DNA from: Roseivirga sp. UBA6061
GTDB lineage: Bacteria > Bacteroidota > Bacteroidia > Cytophagales > Cyclobacteriaceae
Direction: 5' to 3'
NCBI GenBank assembly: GCA_002427745.1
Contig: DIYF01000071.1
Span: forward strand, 1 to 64,000
DNA length: 64,000 nucleotides
The translations under genes were made by a program, and so were the position numbers. Below the pieces are notes generated by a model that was not told the origin of the DNA, ran no database searches, and saw nothing but the letters and a program-made list of their open reading frames with translations. This document shows, in pieces, positions 40,134 to 47,592 of this stretch. Positions within the stretch are counted from its first letter, which is position 1. Each line of letters begins with the position of its first letter.

Positions 40134-42446
40134 ATGCGATACAACATCTTATTTTTCATGCTGGTTTGGGCACAAGCGGTCAGTGCGCAATTCAGTGTAA
40201 GCGGTCGGGTGATCGATGCAAAAAGTAATGAGCCCATCCCCTTTGCCACCATTGCCCTGCTCACCCGAATTGACAGCAGTCTGGTTGATGGAACGATTGG
40301 CTCGGATCAAGGCCTGTTTTCCATTGATCAGGTAAAGCCGGGTACCTACCGCTTCCTGGTCAGAAGTATAGGCTATCAGGACTTGATTAAAGATTCGGTC
40401 AAGGTGACCGGTAATGTTGCTTTAGGCGATCTGCTGCTCACTGAAAGTGTGAGCCAGCTAGACGATGTGGTGATTACCGGCAAGCGAAGTACCGTTGAAA
40501 CTCAGCTTGGCAAGAAGGTGCTTAATATCGGGGAAGATTTATCTACAGCGGGTGCCAGTGTAACCGATGCGCTCCAAAGGTTACCCTCCGTCAGTACTGA
40601 TATCAATGGCGGTGTGAGTATTCGGGGTAGTAGTAATGTGATCATCTATGTGAATGGCAAGGAGACCCAGCGCGATACTAAATCACTGCAGTTTCTGTCA
40701 GCCGGGGCTTTGCAAAAGATAGAGGTAATCACAAATCCATCGGCCAAGTATGATGCGGGTGGGGTCGGGGGCATTATCAACCTGGTTTTCAGAAAAGATG
40801 CTGCCAGTGATTTCAAGCTGGAAACCATTACATCAGTTAGCACTCCTTACCGTTTTTCAGCAGGTGTGAATTTACAGGTAAGCTCGCAAAAACTGACAGG
40901 CTACCTGAGTGGCAATATCAGACGTTCGGATTATAAAAACAGGGAAGAAAGAACCAGGGTCAATGACAGTGGTACGCTGGAGAGGTACGAAAATCTGGTG
41001 CAGTCGGCAGGGAAAGGGCGTACAGCTAATGTGACAGCGGGGCTTACTTATGACATTGATACCTCCTTCTCTCTCAACTTTGAGTACAACTACTGGCGCT
41101 GGGAAGATATTGAGAGCATCATGCAGAACAACAATTTCATCTACCGAGGACTTGCCGATGAATCCTATGGTATCCGCAATTGGGGCCGGGAGCTGGAAGA
41201 TGAAATGAGCCTTTCTTTTTCGCTGGATAAGCAGTGGAGTAAAGAACGAAGCCTGAAGCTACTTTTTAATGGAGGTGGTGAGGTAGAGGACAATGAAAGC
41301 CGCTATAACCTTGATGGACTTGACCTGGCCAATAGTCCGCTGGCCCAGACCGTGCGTGAATCCAGAAACACGGAAGATCAGGCGTTGTATCAGCTTACGA
41401 TCGACTATACGTCTCCCATTGCCGGTTTCGGGTCGATAGAGACAGGGGGCAAGTTTGATGATATTCGTTTTGAAATAGCCCAGACACTCGATTTTTTGAG
41501 CGATGAACTGTTTTTACCACAGAACGATTTCACAATTACTTTCAAGAAATACGCGGGCTATTTCATCCATAAAATGAAATGGAAGCGATTTGAGTATGGC
41601 CTGGGAGTCAGACTGGAGCATTTCAATTCTGTCGCCAATCAGCTCACTACGGGTGAAATCAATGAGCAGAATGTCACGCGACTCTTTCCCAGCCTGCAGC
41701 TGGTATACAAGCCGGCCGAAAATCACCAGTTTGCCTTTAATTATAGCAGAAGAATTAACCGACCCGGCTTTTTTGATCTGAACCCCTTCGTGTCGTTTAC
41801 AGACCCGCTGATTCTGGAAAGAGGTAATCCAGAGCTGGAACCTGAGTTTGCTCATAACTACGAGTTGAGCTATCAGCTGAACTATGGCAAGCTGGGCCTG
41901 GATGTGGTGGGTTTTCAGCGCACTACCGCCAATGTAATTCAGGAAACAGTTGAGGCCTTTGATACAGACCGGCTTATTTACAGCTACACCAATTTTGGAA
42001 AACAGAAGAACCTCGGTATGGAGGTGAGCACCAGTTGGGAACCCTTTTCTGTTCTGGAGCTCACCGGCAACTTTAGCTGGTATCATACCCGCTTCGCTGC
42101 GGAGCCTGGTGATCTGGAAGTGCGCTTCAACAATCAAAGTACCTGGCAAACCAACCTGCAGCAACGGCTGAACCTGAAAGGAGACTGGAGTATTGAGCTT
42201 TCGCAGAACTATGAGGCGCCCCGCATAGGTATTCAGTCAGAAGATCAGGGGAATTATTATATGAATGCGGCTGTTCGAAAGGCTTTCAGGAACAAGAGGT
42301 TGGTGGTCACCATTAACCTGAGAGATATGTTCGATACCAGGGTATTTAAAACCCGACTCAGGGGTGAGGATTTTGAGGTAAACGATCTGTTTAAATTTCA
42401 AAGCAGAAGCCTGAACCTGGAGCTTAGGTATAAAATCTTTGACTAA
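40134..42446 (+). CDS. Outer-membrane beta-barrel receptor (TonB-dependent, OMP_b-brl_3 type)
   Basis: 770 residues. A signal peptide ending in VSAQ is followed by a CarboxypepD_reg domain (about 20-105, SGRVIDAKSNEPIPFATIAL), a plug (about 115-220, TDALQRLPSVSTDINGGVSIRGS) and a barrel region of the type often annotated as outer membrane beta-barrel family protein (PF14905). The barrel repeats show RRSDYKNREERTRV and RINRPGFFDLNPFVSFTD. The length is normal and the C-terminus ends in an aromatic strand (LELRYKIFD). It probably takes up a peptide or metal complex with TonB. The gene is divergent from a kinase/LytTR pair that likely controls it. Confidence 0.85.
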   Translation: MRYNILFFMLVWAQAVSAQFSVSGRVIDAKSNEPIPFATIALLTRIDSSLVDGTIGSDQGLFSIDQVKPGTYRFLVRSIGYQDLIKDSVKVTGNVALGDLLLTESVSQLDDVVITGKRSTVETQLGKKVLNIGEDLSTAGASVTDALQRLPSVSTDINGGVSIRGSSNVIIYVNGKETQRDTKSLQFLSAGALQKIEVITNPSAKYDAGGVGGIINLVFRKDAASDFKLETITSVSTPYRFSAGVNLQVSSQKLTGYLSGNIRRSDYKNREERTRVNDSGTLERYENLVQSAGKGRTANVTAGLTYDIDTSFSLNFEYNYWRWEDIESIMQNNNFIYRGLADESYGIRNWGRELEDEMSLSFSLDKQWSKERSLKLLFNGGGEVEDNESRYNLDGLDLANSPLAQTVRESRNTEDQALYQLTIDYTSPIAGFGSIETGGKFDDIRFEIAQTLDFLSDELFLPQNDFTITFKKYAGYFIHKMKWKRFEYGLGVRLEHFNSVANQLTTGEINEQNVTRLFPSLQLVYKPAENHQFAFNYSRRINRPGFFDLNPFVSFTDPLILERGNPELEPEFAHNYELSYQLNYGKLGLDVVGFQRTTANVIQETVEAFDTDRLIYSYTNFGKQKNLGMEVSTSWEPFSVLELTGNFSWYHTRFAAEPGDLEVRFNNQSTWQTNLQQRLNLKGDWSIELSQNYEAPRIGIQSEDQGNYYMNAAVRKAFRNKRLVVTINLRDMFDTRVFKTRLRGEDFEVNDLFKFQSRSLNLELRYKIFD

Positions 42447-42512
42447 CCCATGCGAATGCGGTTTTCGGTCTGATTGGGTACATACATCCGGTACTTTGTA
42501 TATTAGTCTTGC

Positions 42513-43019
42513 ATGGCGATTACAGAGAAGAAACTGGAAGACTGGGCAAGAAAACACGACCTGAAACGGCTTCACAAAGCCTTGTCTGAACCCAGTTATC
42601 AGATAAGGCTCAAGGCAATAGCTCATCTGGCTCAGATCAGGAACAGAGAGTCTTTGCCCTATCTTGAGCGGCTGATAGACGATGCTTTCGTTTCGGTGTT
42701 GAAGGAGGCGTCCAACGCTATCCGGTCTATTACACCCAATCACCCTGCCCTGGCTGGTTTTAAGAAAAGAATTCTGGAGAAGGAAGAGCTTGAGGCCAGA
42801 AGAAAAGCCAGAACTGAGGCTAAGTTTGAACCTCATTCAGAAGAAGAGGAACGCAGGGTACTGGAACAAAAGGCAAAGGACTATGATGTGATGAAAATCT
42901 ATCAGACCGGCCTGAAGGAAGAGAGAAAAAGAACATCCAATTGGTGGCTGGCTACCTCTATCTCTGTGGGAGCCGGGGCAGTAGTGACGCTCTTGTATTA
43001 TCTGTTCTACGTGCTTTAA
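42513..43019 (+). CDS. HEAT-repeat protein with C-terminal membrane anchor
   Basis: 168 residues. About 30-95 form HEAT-like helix pairs (KRLHKALSEPSYQIRLKAIAHL, ESLPYLERLIDDAFVSVLKEA), then a long charged helix (LEKEELEARRKARTEAKFEP). A single membrane helix lies at the C-terminus (NWWLATSISVGAGAVVTLLY), so it is tail-anchored with the repeats in the cytoplasm. A partner is unknown. It follows the receptor gene on the same strand, 66 bp away, and ends at a terminator that overlaps the next, convergent HTH gene. Confidence 0.72.
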   Translation: MAITEKKLEDWARKHDLKRLHKALSEPSYQIRLKAIAHLAQIRNRESLPYLERLIDDAFVSVLKEASNAIRSITPNHPALAGFKKRILEKEELEARRKARTEAKFEPHSEEEERRVLEQKAKDYDVMKIYQTGLKEERKRTSNWWLATSISVGAGAVVTLLYYLFYVL

Positions 43020-43024
43020 GGGCT

Positions 43025-43046
43025 GAAAGACTCAGTCTTTCTTTTT
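43025..43046 (+). terminator. Terminator overlapping the end of the HTH gene
   Basis: GAAAGAC (43025-43031), loop TCA and GTCTTTC (43035-43041) are followed by TTTTT (43042-43046). It is 5 bp after the stop of the HEAT gene, and its 3' arm and T-run encode the lysine-rich end of the convergent HTH protein. Confidence 0.65.
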
Positions 43047-43247
43047 ACTCCGCACCAGTAGCTCACTTACATCTACATCCAGGGCATCGGCAATGCGGAA
43101 TAGTTTTTCTACCCGTGGCTGGCTTTCATTACGGCACCATTTCGATACGGTAGTGCGGTTTACCTGTAGCTGATCGGCCAGCCAGTTGCTGGTGGTTTGT
43201 TTTTCAGCAATCACTGCTTTGATGCGATTCAGTACTTTATTAGCCAT
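43032..43247 (-). CDS. Cro/CI-type HTH regulator (module copy 2)
   Basis: 71 residues, just one HTH domain with a short tail. KQTTSNWLADQLQVNRTTVS and KWCRNESQPRVEKLFRIADA are a textbook Xre-type HTH_3, followed by LDVDVSELL and a basic tail (RSKKKD). It is shorter than the copy-1 partner at 37434 and only distantly similar. It is divergent from the 93-residue protein gene at 43400 and convergent with the HEAT gene. The divergent region holds an exact 10-bp palindrome with a 7-bp centre, a strong candidate operator. Confidence 0.85.
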   Translation of the reverse strand: MANKVLNRIKAVIAEKQTTSNWLADQLQVNRTTVSKWCRNESQPRVEKLFRIADALDVDVSELLVRSKKKD

Positions 43248-43301
43248 GATTTCGGTGGGTTTCAGGCAAAATAATGAATTATTGAAAACCGCCTGAGGCT
43301 A

Positions 43302-43328
43302 CTTTTGAATAATTAAAGTATTCAAAAG
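43302..43328. promoter_or_regulatory. 10-bp inverted repeat, candidate HTH operator
   Basis: CTTTTGAATA (43302-43311) and TATTCAAAAG (43319-43328) are exact inverted repeats around ATTAAAG. A second pair, TCAGGC (43262-43267) and GCCTGA (43291-43296), lies next to it, closer to the HTH gene. The first matches the size of a Cro/CI dimer site. Confidence 0.55.
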
Positions 43329-43399
43329 CAGTTCTTAATATTTTGTTTTGACCTTTAAATGCATAATATTGAGTATTTAATGCTCTAAATAAGTATCTA

Positions 43400-43681
43400 A
43401 TGGTGTCATCGCATAAAGACCTGATTATTCATTTAATCACGCAAGACCTGTTATATCATCATATGATATATGGGGTGCAAAAGTATGAGGTGCACATTGA
43501 GTTCTATCCAGACTTTGCCACGGCTGTACTGCAACTGATGGGCTATGGGGTAGAGGATCAGGAAGACCGTCTGACCGATATTTACAGCCAGTTTATGGAA
43601 CAGGCCTCTCAACTGGATACGAGCAACGAATTGCAGCTTAGGGCCTGGGCAGAGGAGTGTTATCTGGCGTTGGCGCCTTGA
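43400..43681 (+). CDS. Conserved protein of unknown function, 93 residues (module copy 2)
   Basis: 93 residues and a clear paralogue of the gene at 37949: KDLIIHLITQDLLYHHMIYG then KYEVHIEFYPDFATAVLQLM, GVEDQEDRLTDIYSQFM and RAWAEECYLALAP. Identity is high in the first 60 residues and in the last 12. No signal peptide, membrane helix or known motif is seen. Both copies are divergent from an HTH gene of different type, which suggests that the small protein, rather than a particular HTH, is the conserved part. Confidence 0.7.
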   Translation: MVSSHKDLIIHLITQDLLYHHMIYGVQKYEVHIEFYPDFATAVLQLMGYGVEDQEDRLTDIYSQFMEQASQLDTSNELQLRAWAEECYLALAP

Positions 43682-43807
43682 TTTAATTTACCGTTTTCCC
43701 TGAACAGCCTGTCACAGGCCCTTTGACTTACCAGAGTCTGGGTTTTAAGAGCTTCGTCTGACCTTCGGTTCTGACGAGTAAAGGTTTTGCATCAGGGAAT
43801 AAATTTG

Positions 43808-43988
43808 CTCCCCTTTAAGAGGAGCTGTCTTTATCAGAGTTGTGAGGCGAGGTTAGATTGTGATGGACTGAGCGGTGCCCGTGACTAGCTATCGCAGGTT
43901 CTTTGATTTATCCACTAATTAGGAGGAACCTGTGTATGGACACCGGGACTTTGATTAAGTGCTCCCCGTCCAATCTACAACTGTGCCT
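43808..43988. repeat. Intergenic repeat R1, about 180 bp, foldable
   Basis: Begins CTCCCCTTTAAGAGGAG and runs to the stop region of the thioredoxin gene at 43975. Nested inverted repeats CGGTG/CACCG (43873-43877, 43941-43945) and CAGGTTC/GAACCTG (43895-43901, 43926-43932) allow a long stem. Copies R2 and R3 keep this with some changes. It probably forms the 3' region of the thioredoxin mRNA on the minus strand. The region 43682-43807 shows nothing else. Confidence 0.6.
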
Positions 43989-44733
43989 TAATGGCTTCTC
44001 CGAGTAGCTCTTTGATGTCCTCTTTGGCTCCCAGGATCATTTCCTGAACTACACCCTGCTTATCTATCACAAAGTGTACCGGGTATATAGTACTGACTGT
44101 TTCTGCTTCATCGCCACTGCTTGCCCATACTTTGGCAAGGTGCTCTTTGACGTCAGGTATAATTTTGTAGTCAAACCTCCTCTTCTTCAAAAATGAACTA
44201 ACCCTGCTTTTGGGATCAAAAGTAAGTGCCAGGAAATCGACATCATTATCAAATTCAGCCGCAAGTTCATTGAGATCGGGCATTTCTTTGACGCAGGGTC
44301 CACAGGCCGTATACCATAGATTGAGCACGGTCACCCGATCGCTCTTAGCACCCAGCGAGTATCTGTTGCCTTCCATATCTTCCAGGTCGGCATCGAAGAT
44401 TTTCTCTCCTACCCACTTTTCTTTCAGGGTTGATTCACCAACAATGGAGGTTTTGAATGAACCGTCTTCCTGCTCAGTCACTTCGACCTGGATGGAACCT
44501 TCTTTCGGAACCCTGTTTTCTTCAGTGGCCAGGTTAACTACTACCAGTAATGCCTCAGCTGTATATTCATATTCGAAGTGCAGGATTTTATGAATATTCT
44601 CCATGCTGTCGAGTTGCTGTTTGCTGATTTCCTTGCCGTCTTTTTTATACAGCTTGTAAACCATTTTCCTGTCCTGTGCCTCAATCTGAGAAAGAGCCCA
44701 AAAGGCAAAAAACAATGTCAGAAGTGCTTTCAT
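43975..44733 (-). CDS. TlpA-like thioredoxin, tandem copy 1
   Basis: 252 residues from ATG 44733; a longer frame from 45003 includes intergenic repeat sequence and is rejected. The signal peptide is MKALLTLFFAFWALSQIEAQ. A domain of about 100 residues follows (KMVYKLYKKDGKEISKQQLD, ALLVVVNLATEENRVPKEGS), then the thioredoxin fold with CGPC in LWYTACGPCVKEMPDL and the cis-proline strand near YPVHFVIDKQG. It should be a periplasmic thiol-disulfide protein. Two more copies follow at 45177 and 46321, each behind a similar intergenic element, so the unit of about 1.2 kb arose by tandem duplication. Confidence 0.82.
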   Translation of the reverse strand: MKALLTLFFAFWALSQIEAQDRKMVYKLYKKDGKEISKQQLDSMENIHKILHFEYEYTAEALLVVVNLATEENRVPKEGSIQVEVTEQEDGSFKTSIVGESTLKEKWVGEKIFDADLEDMEGNRYSLGAKSDRVTVLNLWYTACGPCVKEMPDLNELAAEFDNDVDFLALTFDPKSRVSSFLKKRRFDYKIIPDVKEHLAKVWASSGDEAETVSTIYPVHFVIDKQGVVQEMILGAKEDIKELLGEAIKAQL

Positions 44734-45009
44734 CGGTTTCTCGTTTACAGTCAATGAAACAGAAACTAATTTAATAGTTGTGATGCCTTTATGACTAATG
44801 GAGTGAAATGACACTTTGCCTGTATGAATTGTACCATTGGTGGTTTGGCCGGGTTGCGATAACAGGGAAATCGTGACTGAGTGGCCAGAACTCCTGTCTG
44901 ATCCTCTGGGGCTGAACCGGGGTTTGGTTTTATGAACTCCGTCAGTACTGCAGGTCTGATGGGTAAAGGTTTTATTGCCGGTGGACAGAGCCTCTCTTGA
45001 CAAATAATG

Positions 45010-45190
45010 CTCCCCTTTATGGGGACACTGTCCTTATCAGAGTTGTGAGGCCAGATCAGTTTGTGGTGGACTGAGGGGTGCCTGTGACTACCTCGCAGGT
45101 TCTCTGATTTATTCACCAATCAGGAGGAATCTGTGTATGGGCACCGGGACTTTGGTTGAGTACTACACTGTCCGGCCTATAGCTGAGCCT
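45010..45190. repeat. Intergenic repeat R2
   Basis: Second copy of the R element (starts CTCCCCTTTATGGGGAC). It is about 80-85 percent identical to R1 by eye and overlaps the end of the gene at 45177. The outer stem changes from R1 but still pairs (GGTGCC with GGCACC). Region 44734-45009 holds a further partial copy of flanking repeat sequence. Confidence 0.6.
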
Positions 45191-45851
45191 GAATAGCCTC
45201 TTTTAGCAATTCTTTAATGTCCTCTTTGGCTCCCAGGATCAATTCCTTAACGATACCCTGCTGATCTATGACGAGGTGCATGGGGTATATTGCCTCAATG
45301 GCTTTCGCTTTATCATCACCCTTAGTCCAGATTTTCCCCATATGCTCCCGGGCATCCGGAATGACTTTATAGTCGAACTTTGTTTTACTTAAGAATTGGA
45401 TGATTCTTTCTTTAGAGTCCAGCGTCAGGGCCAGAAAGTCTACCTTTTCATTAGCAAACTCAGTGACAAGTTCATTGAGATTTGGTATGTTCTCTATACA
45501 AGTGACACATTCTGCAAACCACAGATTAAGCACTGTTACCCTGTCACTTTTGGCTCCCAAGGTGTAGCGTTTATTCCCGATATCTGTTAAGTCAACGCTG
45601 TAGATAGCTTCACCTATCCATTTTTCTTTCAATGGCGCCTCACTGGGCAAACTGCCTTTGTACGCACCGTTGTCCATCAGGACTACTTTCGAGTACCAGC
45701 TTCCTCTCCGAGAGGCCTGGTCTTCAGAGCTCTGGTCAACAGCCGTCTTTTCTTTTTTCTTATCGTGCCCGTTGACTGTAGCGGTCCATTCCTGGGCTTG
45801 AATTTGAGAAAGTGCTAAAAGGGAGAGCAGCGTAACGAAAAGAGCCTTCAT
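45177..45851 (-). CDS. TlpA-like thioredoxin, tandem copy 2, CVTC motif
   Basis: 224 residues. Signal peptide MKALFVTLLSLLALSQIQAQ, then a shorter, lysine-rich segment (GHDKKKEKTAVDQSSEDQAS) in place of most of the N-terminal domain of copies 1 and 3. The thioredoxin fold is as in the others (LKEKWIGEAIYSVDLTDIGN, VDFLALTLDSKERIIQF), but the redox motif reads LWFAECVTCIENIPNL: CVTC instead of CGPC. That changes the expected redox potential and may shift the protein to a different role. Start ATG 45851. Confidence 0.8.
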   Translation of the reverse strand: MKALFVTLLSLLALSQIQAQEWTATVNGHDKKKEKTAVDQSSEDQASRRGSWYSKVVLMDNGAYKGSLPSEAPLKEKWIGEAIYSVDLTDIGNKRYTLGAKSDRVTVLNLWFAECVTCIENIPNLNELVTEFANEKVDFLALTLDSKERIIQFLSKTKFDYKVIPDAREHMGKIWTKGDDKAKAIEAIYPMHLVIDQQGIVKELILGAKEDIKELLKEAIQAQL

Positions 45852-46154
45852 GTTTTTAGGTTTTATCGGATCAAGAAAATAAAATATGCCAATAAATGGT
45901 ATTAAAGCGACTAATTACGCTGTGAGATGGCATATTATCATGGTAAACTCGGGAGCAGTCACCTGAAAACCCTGGATTCGCGTTGTTTTCTTCTTTTGAT
46001 GATAGTACCCACCTGCCTTTATGGACACCCGAACTCCGTCTGACCTTGCTCTTACACTGAAGCTCTGGTCACGGGCAGAGCAAGGGCTCAGCACAAGCGT
46101 ATAGTACTGACGCGTTGTTTTGTCAGTGAATAGAGCCTCTCTTGATAAATAATG

Positions 46155-46335
46155 CTCCCCTTTAAGGGGAGCTGTCCTTATCAGAGTTGTGATGCCAGAT
46201 CAGTTTGTGGTTGACTGAGGGGTGCCTGTGACTACCTCGCAGGTTCTCTGATTTATTCACCAATTAGGAGGAATCTGTATATGGACACCGGGGCTTTGAT
46301 CAAGAGTTACACTGTCTTACCTACAACTGTGCCTG
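46155..46335. repeat. Intergenic repeat R3
   Basis: Third copy of the R element (starts CTCCCCTTTAAGGGGAG, a perfect 8-bp palindromic hairpin arm). It keeps the CAGGTTC arm of the long stem and the GGTGCC/GGACACC arms. Region 45852-46154 shows a decayed partial copy and no gene. Confidence 0.6.
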
Positions 46336-47082
46336 AATAGCCTCTCTAAGCAGATCTTTAATGTCCTCTTTGGCCCCCAGGAACATTTCCTGAACCACAC
46401 CTTGTTGATCGATTACAAAATGCACAGGATATACAGAACTGGTGGTTTCTTCTTCATTACCACTTCTTACCCAGACCCTGGCCATGTGTTCTTCTGCTTC
46501 CGGAATGATCTGGTAGTCAAATTGCTTTTTCTTCAGGAACTTGTTCACCTTCTTTTTTGAATCAAAAGTAAGAGCCAGAAAGTCTACTTTGTCACCGGCA
46601 AATTCTGCTACAAGCTTGTTCAGGTCAGGCATTTCTTTAACGCATGGACCACAGGCGGTATACCACAGGTTGAGTACGGTCACCCGGTCGCTTTTTCTGC
46701 CCAATGCATAGCTGTTCCTATCTGTGCCTTTCAGGTCTGCCTGGAAGATTTCCTTGCCGATCCACTTTTCTCTTAAATCGTCTTCACCGACTATGTTTCC
46801 TTTATAGGAGCCGTCTTCCTGCTGAACCATTTCAAACTGAAAACCTCCTCTCTGGCGAGCTTTCATCTCTTCCGTTACCAGATTGACTACCACCAAAAAC
46901 TCATCAGGCATATTGTGATATTCGAAGTGCAGTACCTTGTGAATATGCTCGAGGCTGTCAAGTTGCTGTCTGCTGATTTCCTTGCCGTCCTTTTCATAGA
47001 GCTTGTAAACCATTTTTCTGTCTTGTGCCTCAAGCTGAGAAAGCGTCAGAAAGACGAACATAATTGTGAGAAGTGCTTTCAT
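46321..47082 (-). CDS. TlpA-like thioredoxin, tandem copy 3
   Basis: 253 residues from ATG 47082; a frame from 47112 adds ten residues before the signal peptide and is rejected. The signal peptide is MKALLTIMFVFLTLSQLEAQ. It is very close to copy 1: KMVYKLYEKDGKEISRQQLD, then LREKWIGKEIFQADLKGTDR and LWYTACGPCVKEMPDLNKLV with CGPC. The cis-proline strand is YPVHFVIDQQGVVQEM. Copies 1 and 3 are more alike to each other than either is to copy 2. Confidence 0.82.
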   Translation of the reverse strand: MKALLTIMFVFLTLSQLEAQDRKMVYKLYEKDGKEISRQQLDSLEHIHKVLHFEYHNMPDEFLVVVNLVTEEMKARQRGGFQFEMVQQEDGSYKGNIVGEDDLREKWIGKEIFQADLKGTDRNSYALGRKSDRVTVLNLWYTACGPCVKEMPDLNKLVAEFAGDKVDFLALTFDSKKKVNKFLKKKQFDYQIIPEAEEHMARVWVRSGNEEETTSSVYPVHFVIDQQGVVQEMFLGAKEDIKDLLREAIQAQL

Positions 47083-47169
47083 TGGTTTTGCGTTTACAAT
47101 CAATGAAGCCAAATCGACTCAAATAGTTGTAACTGGCTCATTACCAATGGAGTGAAGTGACACTATATT

Positions 47170-47530
47170 TTAATAAACAGTATTATTTCTTGTATAAGGG
47201 CTGACCTGAGTTTTGGTTTTGCGGGCTCCGTCTGAATTTGCTCCCCTTGAAGGAAAGCTGTCCTTAACAGAGCTATGAAGCCAGATTAGATGGTAGTGGA
47301 TTGAGTGGTACTTGTAGCTCTCTATTATCCTGTTTCCGTCTGACCTGGTGGTGCTGACGGGGCTCCATATCTTAATAAACAGTATTGTTTCTTGTATAAC
47401 GCTGACCTGAGTTTTGTTTTTGAGGGCTTCGTCTGAATTTGCTCCCCTTGAAGGGGAGCTGTCCTTATCAGAGCTATGAGGCCAGATTAGAGGGTAGTGG
47501 ACTGAGGGGTACTATGAGCACCAGGACTCT
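47170..47530. repeat. Two tandem partial repeats, period about 201 bp
   Basis: TTAATAAACAGTATT starts at 47170 and again at 47372; CTCCCCTTGAAGG starts at 47241 and 47442. The unit also includes TTCTTGTATAA and CTGACCTGAG. Each unit has a shortened R element. The region 47083-47592 holds no gene that I can support. Confidence 0.6.
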
Positions 47531-47571
47531 GTCGCAGGGGTTGAGGCTAATTTCTTCGATTTAAGGCACAG

Positions 47572-47586
47572 GGGCTGTCCCAGCCC
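47572..47586 (-). terminator. Short hairpin after uvrA
   Basis: On the minus strand GGGCTG, loop GGA and CAGCCC form a 6-bp stem 7 bp after the uvrA stop. There is no clear T-run. Confidence 0.4.
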
Positions 47587-47592
47587 TGATGA

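Noticed and set aside
43808..47530. Possible CRISPR array
   Set aside because: The repeats are about 180-200 bp, not 24-40 bp, are interrupted by genes, and have no regular short spacers or cas genes.
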